Source of the DNA: Neoscytalidium dimidiatum
Lineage: Eukaryota; Ascomycota; Dothideomycetes; Botryosphaeriales; Botryosphaeriaceae
Length of the DNA: 64,000 nucleotides
Assembly: GCA_037367355.1 (NCBI GenBank)
Contig: CM074701.1
Span: 496,001 to 560,000 of the forward strand
Direction: 5' to 3'
Under the pieces are notes generated by a model that saw only the letters and a list, made by a program, of their open reading frames with translations, was not told the origin of the DNA and made no database searches. Position 1 is the stretch's first letter, and each line of letters begins with the position of its first letter. Both the position numbers and the translations under genes were made by a program. Of this stretch, positions 33,672 through 45,530 are shown one piece after another.

Positions 33672-34514
33672 TCAAAATGTTGGCCTGTCTTTAGCCGCTT
33701 CTCTGGCTGCTGCTTTGGCTGCCCTTTTAGCCTTCATTTCCATTATCTTGGCTATGAGTCGCCGCCACATTGCTCTAACACGTGCTCGCTTCGATTGTTT
33801 GCTCATGATGGACTCATCTGTCTTATTTTTCAGAATGGGATGGAGGGGCGCCGCCAGGTGGTTGTCTGGCGGTGTAACCAGGACAGGTTTCTCAGGAAGC
33901 ACCGTAATCAATGGAGGCGATGTTTTGCGGACAGGTGCTGAGTGCTCCTCCGAAGACTGCCCAGGTTCGATAACAACTTTGATTGTAGTTGACCGCCGCC
34001 TGGTAAGTGAGACTTCCGGGTCGGAATGTGACTTCGCAGGAACTTTGATCACATATGTCGTACTCTTACGACTCAATGTCTGTTCACCCTGTGCAAAGGT
34101 CACAGAGCTCTTGCGTGAGATGTCGGCGGCTGGTGCGGGATCAACTGGTCGCGTGGTCGAAACCGAAGAACTGGATTCTGACGAGCTTGCATTTGCACAC
34201 TCGCCTTCACTGATCACAGGCGTTTCTTCCACAACACCAATGCCCACAGGAACTTGCTCGACGATGGGAATAGCTTCAGGAACTTCAGTAGAGCCGGGAT
34301 CTTGCACAGCCTCGGCCACAACATATTGTCTAGGCCCTGTACTTTCCACCCTCTCCACAGTGGGTTCTTCAGGGCCCGCAAAGGTATCAACACTGACATC
34401 GCCGTCATAACCGTACGGAGCTTGGAACAGAGTCAAGGGAGGCTGTTTCTCGATGTCCGGAAGTGTAGGTGTAGAGTCCGACCAATAAGCTGAGTTTTCG
34501 CTGAATGCGGACAT
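33672..34514 (-). CDS. hypothetical disordered protein
   Basis: A single open frame of 280 aa that I do not recognise. It is rich in Ser, Pro, Glu and Val and probably largely disordered. Two similar basic/Ser motifs occur, SRKSSVTF and SRKSTTYVIKV, and a third RRRSTTIKVVIE follows. The C-terminus is a strongly basic, Ala-rich helix (AKRAAKAAAREAAK). It has no signal peptide or membrane segment. The repeated R-x-S motifs could be sites of basophilic kinases and the tail could bind nucleic acid or membranes, but this is a guess. The frame is long and has normal codon composition, so it is likely real. Confidence 0.6.
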   Translation of the reverse strand: MSAFSENSAYWSDSTPTLPDIEKQPPLTLFQAPYGYDGDVSVDTFAGPEEPTVERVESTGPRQYVVAEAVQDPGSTEVPEAIPIVEQVPVGIGVVEETPVISEGECANASSSESSSSVSTTRPVDPAPAADISRKSSVTFAQGEQTLSRKSTTYVIKVPAKSHSDPEVSLTRRRSTTIKVVIEPGQSSEEHSAPVRKTSPPLITVLPEKPVLVTPPDNHLAAPLHPILKNKTDESIMSKQSKRARVRAMWRRLIAKIMEMKAKRAAKAAAREAAKDRPTF

Positions 34515-35803
34515 CGGAACGGCTGCTCTTGAATATGCTGGGAAAAGGTTGATAGAAGTCGAAGATACTACCCTGTTGGAGACTCTGGTCCAGAACCGAC
34601 GCTCGGGGGGTGGGAGTATCGGTGGGATGGAGATCTCTTGGCCTGGTCAGTCAGGTTCAGACGAGGCAGGCATCGACATACTGCCGCCCACGTCGTACCT
34701 GATACCGAAGAAGAATGAGCTCCCTGGAAGGGTGTATCGACGGCAAGCTGACGGTAGGATGATCACGGAATAACAAATGCGCTGGACGGGGATGGAGAGA
34801 GAAGACGAAGAAGGGGGGGGGGGGCGAAGAATTGGCAACTTCTAAACTCGGCATAACTGCTTCACGGGAAGTATCATACGATGGCCGTGTTGTTCCTACC
34901 TTGGGAAGGGTAATTGGGGAGAACTGGTCGCATCCTCGACACCACGGCCCTTCCCGAACCATCAACCTTCGACCCCAGCCGGATACGAGGCGGCCCCAGA
35001 ACTCGTGACCTCGGACGCTATGTCGGCGTGAGTAGAAAGTTGAAGCCGTTACAGCGGACATGGGTTTCCATCGGTGAGCGGGGATCGGACGAGTCTTATT
35101 CGACGCATGCGCCTCACTCCGTGCTGCATGGTGGCCTTTGCTGCAAGTAAATGGCGTTTGCACCGACATGCCTCACGCATTGCAGCAAACATGAATCATT
35201 TTGTAGAAGCGATGTGTGCGCGTGCAATGTTGCACGGAGCGCGTCTGATGGCGCACGACGACGGGACAATCATATCAATGTTACTCCAAGACTGCGGCTG
35301 TGCAGCAATGAAGACGACGGCAGAAATCAGATGAAAGATCGCGGTGGTGATGGAATGGACGAAAAGAAAGACACGGATTCGCGTAGAGATGACGCCCCGT
35401 CGGCATTCATTCCTGGCTTTGGCTCTTCCGACGCCGGAAAGGCGGGGCGGTCTCAGCAGGGCGGGCCCGCTGGCCGTGCCGTCGCCTGAAATGCAGGTGC
35501 CCGCATCCCCGGCGCATACTTTCACCTTCACGCCCACTTGCCTCCACACCCTCCAGCCTGCTTTCCAAGACTCCTCACGCGGCACACCCTCTCTCTTCTC
35601 CACCTTGTGTGACTGTGGCCCATCGACGCCCAGAGAAGCGAGCACCAGTCCGGCGCAAGACCTCTGCTCCCCCGCCGCCCTCCACCCCGCCAACCAGCTT
35701 AGTTCAGCTCAGCGCATCACACAAGCCGCCATCGCCACTTCACGCTTGCCGCGTGCGAGATCCCCCCAGCATCTGAGACACAAGTCGCTAGCTCTACACC
35801 GAC
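34515..35803. other. intergenic, divergent promoters, G12 tract
   Basis: 1.29 kb between the disordered-protein gene (leftward) and UBC7 (rightward). A run of 12 G lies at 34813-34824. The last 350 bp is pyrimidine-rich on the + strand and is probably the UBC7 leader. Confidence 0.5.
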
Positions 35804-36583
35804 ATGGCATCGACATCTGCCGCCGCCGGTCTGTTAGGCCGCCAACTGAAGCAGATGCAGACGGATAAGGACATCCCGGGCATCAGTGTTGGGCTTGTTG
35901 ATAACAACGTCTTTGAGTGGGAGGTTATGCTTATGATCAACGATGACTGCAAATTCTATGGAGGTGCGCCACTAAAAAGGACGCTCATCGCAGTGTGCGC
36001 CTAGTCACGACCCTCCCAGGGTCTTGTACAGCAGCCGTTCAACTGCGTGCCCAAAAGAATCAACATCTTGAAAGAGTAATACTATACTAATCAAGTTTTA
36101 GGTGGCTTCTTTAGAGCACGCCTCTCTTTCCCACCCGAGTATCCACTGCTTCCTCCCAAAATGAAGTTCGAGACTCCGATTTTCCACCCAAACAGTACGT
36201 CGCATCCACCAATCGTCATTAATTGAGTGCAAGGCGCACGATTCACGTCCAATCTTCCGTGGTCCTAAACTCATACATATGTGCGATCAAGGCGCCCGAC
36301 CGAAGCTAACTAATATTTCGTAGTCTACCCCACCGGCGAAGTCTGCATCTCGATCCTTCACCCGCCTGGTGATGACAAATACGGCTACGAGTCTGCTTCA
36401 GAGCGTTGGTCACCCGTCCAGACCCCCGAAACTATCCTTCTTTCCGTCATCTCCATGCTATCCTCGCCGAACGACGAAAGCCCAGCTAATGTGGAGGCCG
36501 GCCGGATGTGGCGCGAGGATCCGAAAGAATTCAAGAAAAGAGTCAGAAAGTGTGTTAGAGATAGTCTGGAGGAAGGTATGTAA
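35804..36583 (+). CDS. UBC7: ubiquitin-conjugating enzyme E2 (Ubc7/UBE2G2 type)
   Basis: Three exons (35804-35963, 36102-36194, 36324-36583) encode 170 aa. The UBC fold is complete: LLGRQLKQMQ at the start, FFRARLSFPPEYPLLPPKM, the HPN motif (split by intron 2) and the active-site Cys92 in GEVCISIL. The insert HPPGDDKYGYESASERW after the Cys is the acidic loop that marks Ubc7/Ube2G2 and Cdc34-type enzymes. Ubc7 works with Cue1 and Hrd1 or Doa10 at the ER membrane in ER-associated degradation. There is no membrane anchor, in line with a soluble enzyme recruited by Cue1. Introns are 138 and 129 nt. The third exon ends naturally at TAA after LEEGM. Confidence 0.93.
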
Positions 36584-37825
36584 TGTGGAGATACATGGCT
36601 CGGTAGAATATACTATGCCATCTAGCATTAGGTCTGTGGGATCAATATCGTACAAATGTACATAGGTGGGTGGGGATGGGATGGGCTGGCGTGGGAGATG
36701 CATGCATGGTGAGGCGTTCACAGGGTTCGTTTGGTCATTCAATAACTGCATCATTAATCCTTGGGACTTCACGTTTGATGTCTGGAAAGTTGATGCCGTG
36801 GGAAACTGGTGCATCTTGTTACATCCTATGCTTCGCCACCTGAGAACAACCAGCTCTTCGTCAAGCAAGCTACTCTATATAATATCATATTTTTGCTGTG
36901 CTACATGTCATGTACATCTTCAGTCTCCTAGCTCTTAAGTTGTGAAGAATAAACGTGATACCTACGTAGAGACTTACACCTGTCTTCTTCAGTACTATTC
37001 GCTGTAATGTTAGATGTATGCTTGATTGGAGAATTCTTGGAACATGATGCTGTAGCATGGCCCAGAATACTGACTTTCAGCTTAATATTTCAGGGTAACC
37101 TGCTGTAAGTGTCATCAGGGAAGACGGCGAGAGTAAGCAAATCTGACTGCCGACCCATGGCAAATCCTGGTTTTATACGTTTTACAAATATTATCTCGCC
37201 ACGACCCTTGGCACCAGAGATACTTTCCGCTGCTGTTCTAGATTCTTCTAGAGTTCACAAAAGCAACATCATCAACCCTTTCGGCCAGTCGCACGCGGAT
37301 AGATGGCAAGACAGAGAAAATGGGTTTCGGATGGAAGATGGTCTAAAAAGGGAAAATTGAATGACGTCAGACCAGCCTGTTTTGGCAAGTCTTGAAAATG
37401 TTGCAGCAACTGTGCGAAGAGCATAGGGACGGCATGGTGGACATCATTCGCTCTCTTGCAAAAACGCACAGTCATGTTGGAGGAGAAGCGAGCTTGGAGA
37501 TGGGGGGGCAAGCAGGTCCAAATGCGTGCGGGGCGGTGAGGTATCACTGGCGCTGATTGGAGGCAGAATTTCCAACGCGTCACGGGAAGATCGGCGAGCC
37601 TGAATAAGAGAACGCGGGTTTTGACCCTAGTCGCGAACACAGCAATCCTCTGCTCACCTCCGCCGACGCACCCTCTCCTTCTGCGACACCACAGTCTCTG
37701 CGCGCCCGACGCGTCGATCCCAACAACCATCCCCCCATCGCCCGGGCCTTGCATCGCGGAGCGCATTCGACGCGTACGCCTCTCCGAATATTTAAATTCA
37801 TAGTCCGAGTGCCCAAACGGGCAAT
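36584..37825. other. intergenic, no gene seen
   Basis: 1.24 kb between UBC7 and the ISWI gene. A 202-aa minus-strand open frame (37272-37880) crosses into the ISWI start and lacks family likeness. The final ~200 bp is CT-rich leader sequence. Confidence 0.45.
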
Positions 37826-40800
37826 ATGGCGCCCTCGCGCAGTCGCAACTCTGAGGCCGCCTCGGCCACCGACGTGTCAATGGTTGACGCTCCTGACGCG
37901 ACCGACGACTACACTCCCGACCCGCAAGATACCCCAGACTACACGGTACGCGTTCATTGCTTTTGTTGCGACGCGCTATATATACTGACGTCGCGCCAGG
38001 ACTCGGATTCGAATCTCAACACCGCCACACCTAGCGAGGCCGGCGACGCAGCTCCCACTGACGGTCGCAGGCGACGCTCCGAGGCTTTGCAGCTTCGCAA
38101 AAGTGTGCTCGGCAAGAAGCACGACCGTCTAGGCGAATCCAAGGTGCGTCGGCCGCGTCCTCCTCCATCTGGCAAAAATGATACCTCTTGTTTGAAGGTC
38201 TAACCCTGACGCAGGAAGATGACTCCATCCGTCGATTCCGCTATCTTCTGGGTCTCACGGACCTGTTTCGCCATTTCATCGATTCGAATCCGAATCCCCG
38301 CATCAAGGAGATCATGGCTGAGATCGACCGACAGAACGAAGAGGAGGCCAAAAAGGCGGCTAAAGGACACGCGCGCAAGGGTGGCGCTGGTGGCGACCGC
38401 CGCAGGAGGACCGAGAAGGAGGAAGATGCGGAGCTACTGCGTGAGGAGAAGCACGGCGGTGCTGGCGACTTGACCATCTTCCGGGAATCGCCCCCCTTCA
38501 TCCAGGGCCAGATGCGGGATTACCAGATTGCTGGTCTCAATTGGTTGATCTCGCTCCACGAGAACGGTATCTCTGGTATCTTGGCCGACGAGATGGGTCT
38601 TGGTAAGACGCTACAGACCATCTCATTCATTGGCTACCTTCGCTTCATCCGTGGCATCACTGGACCTCACCTGGTCGCCGTTCCCAAGTCTACTCTTGAT
38701 AACTGGAAGAGAGAATTTGCAAAATGGATCCCCGAGATCAACGTGCTCGTGTTGCAAGGTGCTAAGGAGGAGCGCCAGCAACTTATTAACGAGCGCCTCG
38801 TTGACGAAGGCTTCGACGTCTGCATTACCAGTTATGAGATGATTCTGCGGGAGAAGTCACACCTCAAGAAATTTGCCTGGGAGTACATCATCATCGATGA
38901 AGCTCATCGTATCAAGAACGAGGAGTCTTCTCTTGCCCAGATCATTCGCGTCTTCAATTCCCGCAACCGGCTACTGATCACCGGAACTCCGCTCCAGAAC
39001 AACCTGCATGAACTTTGGGCTCTTCTCAACTTTTTACTCCCGGACGTATTTGGAGATTCTGAGGCCTTCGATCAATGGTTCTCCGGTCAGCAGGAAGACC
39101 AGGACACTGTCGTTCAGCAGCTTCACAAGGTTCTTCGTCCTTTCCTACTTCGCCGTGTCAAGAGCGATGTGGAGAAGAGCTTGCTGCCAAAGAAAGAGGT
39201 CAACCTGTACATCGGTATGTCGGACATGCAGGTCCAGTGGTACAAGAAGATTCTCGAGAAAGATATCGATGCCGTCAACGGTGCTGGTGGCAAGAAGGAG
39301 TCGAAGACCCGTTTGCTGAACATTGTCATGCAGCTGAGGAAATGTTGTAACCATCCATACCTGTTTGATGGAGCCGAACCCGGACCGCCTTACACTACGG
39401 ATGAGCATTTGGTCAACAATGCAGCCAAGATGGTCATGCTCGACAAGCTCTTGAAGCGCCTCAAGGCCCAAGGTAGCCGAGTTCTCATCTTCTCTCAGAT
39501 GAGTCGTCTTTTGGATATCCTCGAGGATTATTCAGTCATGAGGGGATACCAGTACTGCCGTATCGATGGCTCCACTGCACACGAAGATCGTATCGCTGCC
39601 ATTGATGAGTACAACAAGCCGGGTTCCGAGAAGTTCTTGTTCCTGCTTACAACTCGGGCCGGTGGTCTTGGTATCAACCTTACGACTGCAGATATTGTCG
39701 TTCTCTTCGACAGCGACTGGAATCCTCAGGCCGATCTTCAGGCCATGGACCGTGCTCACCGTATTGGCCAGACCAAGCAAGTCGTCGTTTTCAGATTCGT
39801 CACGGAGAACGCAATCGAGGAGAAGGTTCTTGAGCGTGCTGCGCAGAAGCTCCGTTTGGATCAGTTAGTTATTCAACAAGGCCGTGCTCAACAACCCGCC
39901 AAGAATACTCAGTCCAAGGAGGAATTGCTGAACATGATTCAGCATGGTGCCGAAAAGGTGTTCCAAAGCAATGGCGGCACCGGAACCTTTGGCGAAGGCA
40001 CGACTGATGATGATATCGATGCCATTCTCAAACGTGGCGAAGAGCGCACAGCAGAGCTAAATGCGAAGTATGAGAAGCTTGGTATCGATGATTTGCAAAA
40101 CTTTACTACGGACTCTGCATACGAGTGGAACGGAGAGAACTTCGTCAACAAGAGGAAGGAGATAGGTATCAATTGGATCAACCCGTCCAAGCGTGAAAGA
40201 AAGGAGCAGTCGTATTCCATGGACAAGTATTACCGCCAGGCCCTGATGACTGGAGGTCGCACTGCCGACACGAAGCCGAAGATCCCTAGGGCACCCAAGC
40301 AAATCCAGATTCACGATTACCAGTTCTTCAACCCTCGCCTTCAGGAACTGCAGGACAAGGAAACGGCATGGTATCGCAAGGAGAATAACATCAAGGCGCC
40401 TCTGCCGGAGGGCGACGACGCGGAGATGGAAGCTCGTGTGGCAGAGCAGGAACTTGATCAGAAGGAGATCGATGATGCCGAGCCCTTGACCGAAGCTGAG
40501 AAGGAAGAAAAGGAGCGTCTTGCTGCTGAAGGTTTCGCCGACTGGAACAGGCGCGACTTCCAGCAATTCATCAACGGCTCAGCCAAGTATGGCCGGAAGA
40601 ATTACAAGATGATCGAGGATGAGGTGGATGGCAAGACTGCGGAAGAGATTGAAGAGTATGCTAAAGTTTTCTGGAAGAAGTACAAGGAGATTGCCAACTG
40701 GGAGAAATACATCACTTCCATCGAGGAGGGTGAGGAGCGTCTCAAGAAGATCGAACGCCAGCGTCAGCTTCTCCGCAAGAAGTTGAGCATGTATAGGGCA

Positions 40801-41507
40801 CCCCTACAACAGCTCAAGCTCAACTACTCGGTATCGACCACGAATAAGAAGGTCTATACTGAGGAGGAAGATAGGTTCCTCCTGGTCATGCTTGACAAAT
40901 ACGGCGTGGATACAGAGGGCATCTACGAGCGTATCCGCGATGAAATTCGCGAATCTCCGCTCTTCCGCTTCGATTGGTTTTTCCTTAGCCGCACCCCCGT
41001 TGAGATCAGTCGTCGTTGCAACACGCTACTTACGACGGTGGTTAGGGAGTTCGATGGAGATGGTGCGAAGGCCACGAACGGCACTGGCAAGGGAGGGAAG
41101 AGAGGAGCTGAAGAGGACGATGACGAGGAGAGTGACGAGGAGACTCCAGCCAAGAAGAAGGCAAAGAACGGTGTAAAGGTGAGATCCCACATCAGGCTTA
41201 GACAATTGCAAGGGTGCAGAGCATGAGGAGCTGAGGCAATTGGTCGGATGTGCATGTCTGCAAAGGAATGGGACAACACATTTGGACGGTTTCTTCACTT
41301 CGCATGCAGGTAACTCCGCTCTTGCAATTCGTTCCATTCCATGAGTTTCTTTGGCTATTTGCTAACTGTACACAGAACAAGGCCCTCGACAACGTTCGCG
41401 GTGGCAGCAAGTCAGCTTCTGCATCAGTCTCGCGTGCCAGTAGTGTGGTATCGAACGGATCGGCCACGGCACCTAAGGGTGCTAAGGCCAAGGGCAAGAA
41501 GAAATGA
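37826..41507 (+). CDS. ISW1: ISWI-type chromatin-remodelling ATPase
   Basis: Four exons (37826-37945, 38000-38143, 38215-41178, 41376-41507) encode 1119 aa. The acidic, disordered head is followed by an AutoN-like region. The SNF2 ATPase comes next, with DEMGLGKT at 212-219, DEAH in [11 protein letters not shown], and helicase C motifs TRAGGLGIN and [29 protein letters not shown] ([20 protein letters not shown]) and SLIDE ([17 protein letters not shown]) domains close the protein, which is diagnostic for ISWI rather than CHD or Snf2. It slides nucleosomes in the nucleus. Whether it is the Isw1 or Isw2 orthologue is not settled. The first intron is 54 nt, a multiple of three without stops. The last (197 nt) might hide one more small exon. 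Confidence 0.95.
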
Positions 41508-42250
41508 GCATACAAACGGATACACTTTTCTGTTTTCTATTCTTTTCGTTCTATGAACAGGTAACTGGTGTGGGCGTTAGGCGTCACGGGAACAGGCTCT
41601 GCCATCACGGATGGACAAGCAACTCGGTTGCCTTTCATGACGACACTCGGGCGGTTATCACTGGGGATATGCCGTAGAATTGCATCTTTGCTCTGTACGC
41701 TATAGACAAGACGGTTGATTTACCCTATGAATTCGATACGATGGATCAACCACAGAAGTTTGCACTGCGGGGGGAGTGTCAATATACCCTAACAATATGG
41801 TACTTGACAAATTTCTTCCATACTATTTTTTGCCTTAATTGTGCTTTCCAGCTATACAATCTCTGTGGCCAAGCACGAATGCTCCTGCGTGTAGTCGAGG
41901 CTACGCAGGCCGAGGAGCCGCGCTGCACGATGACGCGCTACGGTAGGCGAGAGAGATTCCCTGGCCGAACACGTTGGAAAGTTGCAGACTCCCCGCGCTT
42001 CTCGACCTAGTCACCAACCACTGGCCCTCAGCCGCGCCCTCTCAGTCACAACTGCAACCTGTCCTTGCGCACGTCACTTTCACCTGCCCGCCTCGAACTC
42101 GACCCTCGCCACGAAGAGCAGACATAAGACCATTCAACCGCAACCGCTGCACTAAAAGCTCGTGTCACACCCACACCCCGCCAACTGCGCGCCCCAGCAC
42201 TACAGAACGAGCAAGAAACAACGCCGACGGATACACCTCAAGAGCGGAAA
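41508..42250. other. intergenic between ISWI and GET3
   Basis: The GET3-proximal 250 bp is C-rich leader. No gene recognised. Confidence 0.5.
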
Positions 42251-43427
42251 ATGGCGTCAGCAGCGGTCGTATCGGCGGACGACGCGATGGAGCCGACGCT
42301 GCAGTCGATTCTGGACCAGAAGACGCTGCGGTGGATCTTCGTGGGCGGCAAGGGCGGCGTGGGCAAGACGACGACGTCGTGCTCGCTGGCCATCCAGCTG
42401 GCCCGGCACCGCAAGTCGGTCCTGCTCATCTCGACGGACCCGGCGCACAACCTGAGCGACGCGTTCAACCAGAAGTTCGGCAAGGATGCGCGGCTGGTGA
42501 ACGGGTTCGACAACCTGAGCGCCATGGAGATCGATCCGAACGGCAGCATCCAGGACCTCCTGGCGGCGGGCGGCGAGGGCGCGGAGGAGGCGATGCAGGG
42601 CTTGGGGGGCATGGGGAACATGATGCAGGATTTGGCGTTTAGTGTGAGTGATCTGGGTTGATGTGGGAGGCGATGAGCGTTGGCGCATGTGCGGGACGGT
42701 TCTAGGGCTAACAAGTCTGCGCGTCAACTAGATCCCCGGTGTCGACGAGGCCATGTCGTTCGCGGAGGTGCTCAAGCAGGTCAAGAGCCTGTCGTACGAG
42801 GTCATCATCTTCGACACGGCGCCGACGGGCCACACGCTGCGCTTCCTGCAGTTCCCGACGGTCATGGAGAAGGCGCTGGCCAAGCTGAGCCAGCTGTCCT
42901 CGCAGTTCGGCCCCATGTTGAACAGCGTCCTTGGCGCGCGCGGTGGGCTTCCCGGCGGACAGAGTTTGGACGATATGCTGGCCAAGATGGAGAGCCTCCG
43001 CGAGACCATTTCCGAGGTGAACACACAGTTCAAAAATGCGGATATGACCACGTTCGTGTGCGTGTGCATCCCGGAGTTCCTGAGCTTGTACGAGACGGAG
43101 CGCATGATCCAGGAGCTCACGAGCTATGAGATCGATACGCATACGATTGTGGTTAATCAGCTACTTTTCCCCAAGAAGGATAACCCATGCGAGCAATGCA
43201 ATGCTAGGAGGAAGATGCAGAAAAAGTACTTGGATCAGATTGAGGAGCTGTATGAGGAATTCAATGTGGTCAAGATGCCGCTGCTGGTGGAGGAGGTAAG
43301 AGGGAAGGAGAAGTTGGAGAAGTGAGTGCACCGCTTATTGATTTCTGCTTGCCGATGGATTTGCTAACATGTCATTTCCAATAGGTTTAGCGAGATGCTC
43401 GTCAAGCCGTACGTTCCTCCGGAGTAA
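42251..43427 (+). CDS. GET3: tail-anchored protein targeting ATPase Get3
   Basis: Three exons (42251-42643, 42732-43321, 43385-43427) encode 341 aa, equal to known Get3 sizes. The deviant P-loop GGKGGVGKT is at 32-40, followed by the switch [13 protein letters not shown] and switch [19 protein letters not shown]. The Met- and Gly-rich client-binding part lies between ([19 protein letters not shown]). The zinc-binding C284-x2-C287 of the homodimer is in [10 protein letters not shown]. Get3 takes tail-anchored membrane proteins from Sgt2/Get4/Get5 and delivers them to Get1/Get2 at the ER. The last exon encodes only [13 protein letters not shown]. Bacterial ArsA is excluded by single-domain length and the CxxC. 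Confidence 0.97.
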
Positions 43428-45530
43428 AACAAATATATTAGGACAGTATTGCTGGCCGTCATACCTATTTGACGCCTCTAAAGACTATACATAAGTGTAT
43501 CTGGTATTGGATTGGCCATAGAGCGATGCAACAACAGAATATATGCAGGTTCCCGGAGACGGGATGGAATGACGTCATATCTGACTGTCTCCAAGATGAC
43601 AACGGTATAAACTCTCGTCAGGAAGATGGATTCCGCGCATTTGAGAAGGTTCTGCAGGCATTGAGAAGCGAGCTGCATGGAGAGAATATTCCCTTCGGCG
43701 ATAGACGGAGCATAAACAATGATGCCAATGAGAAAGGTATAGCAGCAGACACGAGTCCAAAGTCAAGGTTCAGTTTTTAAAACATCGAGTTGGTCGCATG
43801 CTTCTGACAAGACTTTGGCGCGTTCAAACGGTCGATAATAGCGGTATATTGACCTTCCGATTATAGCATGATGCTCCGTGAGGTGGGACGGCTTGTTCCT
43901 GAGACGCATGTGCGAGCCCTCAACAGATGGGACCTGAGAAGAAGCTGGAGGACTCAGCTTGCTCGCTCTCGCTCGAATTTTAACATTATAGTGAAAGGTT
44001 ATACGCATGCTTTCTGCGCATCGGCTGCAACACGTCGAAGAACCGGGCTTTTGACGCATTTTCTGGCCGAGATTCCAAGCGATGTACCTGAACATCACTT
44101 CGTCCTGTCAATCCCAACCGCACTGGGAAGTTCCGATTCAAATCATGTGTGTCCGCCCAACAATTTGGACGGAAAAAGGTCTTGTTACCTCTGACGAGCG
44201 GTCACGGAGCCGGACGAGCGCGGGCAGGCGGCTGAATGCAGGCACCCTGGCTTGCCGCCGAGCAGATCTGCGCGCGATAGCCGAGCGAAAGCCATGACAG
44301 CCCAACGCGAAGAAGGTCGCAGCATTCCGGGTCTCCGACAATGCTGCAGGGGCTCACCGCAGAGGTGGCAGTCGTCGGCCCCAAATCACAGAGGGCAGTG
44401 CAAGATGAGGCAAGCCGGCGGAGGTACTTCCCTCGCTTCACTGCGTTTACAATGCTGCGCAAATAATGGCGGAGAGAGCGACAGAAGCATCGGTTTTGCC
44501 GAACTGCACGTCAGCTGGAGAACCGTTGCGACTCCACGTCCCCACGACTCAGTGTGCCACGAATGCCGCCGAACGAGGCGCCGTGGGCCGCCAGCATGCA
44601 TCCGAATTCGCTGTCGTTCCTTGCCGAGACGTACTGCAAGTAGCGTGGGCGCGTAGGCAGTCGGTCTTTTCGTGTCTGCAGGCTGCCAGACACATAGCAC
44701 ACAGCCTCGCCTCCACGTACTGTACGTTCATGCAGGCTGCAGGTGGCGGGAGCTAAGCGCACGCTTAACCAGCCCGTCTACACGAATCCAGGAATTTTGG
44801 GCATTCTGGCCCGGACCTGTGAGCACCGTTAAATGCGCTTCGAAACGCTGAGTGGCGGACAGCATCGCCGAATCAGCGCGGCAGGACCGGGAACAGCTCA
44901 GCAGCGCGCTTTCAATCACTACCGCTTTCGGCCCGCTCTCCATCCACCACAACGACCCTTTCCCCCAATCCGGTGCGCTGAACAGTGATTAACGAAGCCA
45001 AGCAAATGAGCAAGCATAACGCCAAAGGATGCACTGGCCATTCGGTCGTCCTCGAGCCTCGTGGCCCGACCCTTTTAGACCCGGAGACGACGGCAGGACG
45101 ATGCCCCAACCCGCGCAGCGTGTGCACAGCCCGTGCGTGGAGACGATCATACATGGGTAGTCACCTTCGCCTCTTTTTACCCTGTGCTCTCTCTCATTGA
45201 GTCGATGTGGCTTGGATGGATACAATACTATCCGCTATAAAGAGTCTGGTACCTCCACGTGGTAACGGCGAGCCTTCCTCTTGCGGACACCCAGCGTGAA
45301 TGAGCCAGTCGCTTCCGCTGCGAGTCGTGTGTGGAAACAATCCGTTGTTATAGCGGCCTGTTCCTGCAGTAGCTGCCGCTTCCCTCCCGCCACTTCTCTC
45401 CCACTTCTCTTCTGTCATCGTTGGCCCGTCCGGCCCTTAGTCGTCTGCTCTTTGCTTGAAGACTCACCAACCATAGGTTGGTTGTCGCTTGCCTGTTCCT
45501 CCCAGTTCTTCCTCTACGCCATCTCTCAAG
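43428..45530. other. intergenic, 2.1 kb, lipase promoter at its right end
   Basis: No gene recognised in 2.1 kb between GET3 and the lipase. TATAAAGAG lies at 45236-45244, about 290 bp before the lipase start, and may be its TATA box with a long leader. Open frames of up to 134 aa appear on both strands near 44.2-44.8 kb, which is G+C-rich, without motifs. Confidence 0.45.

Noticed and set aside
36571..36665. A fourth exon of UBC7 beyond GGTATG
   Set aside because: The frame ends at once with a natural TAA and the protein already has full family length.
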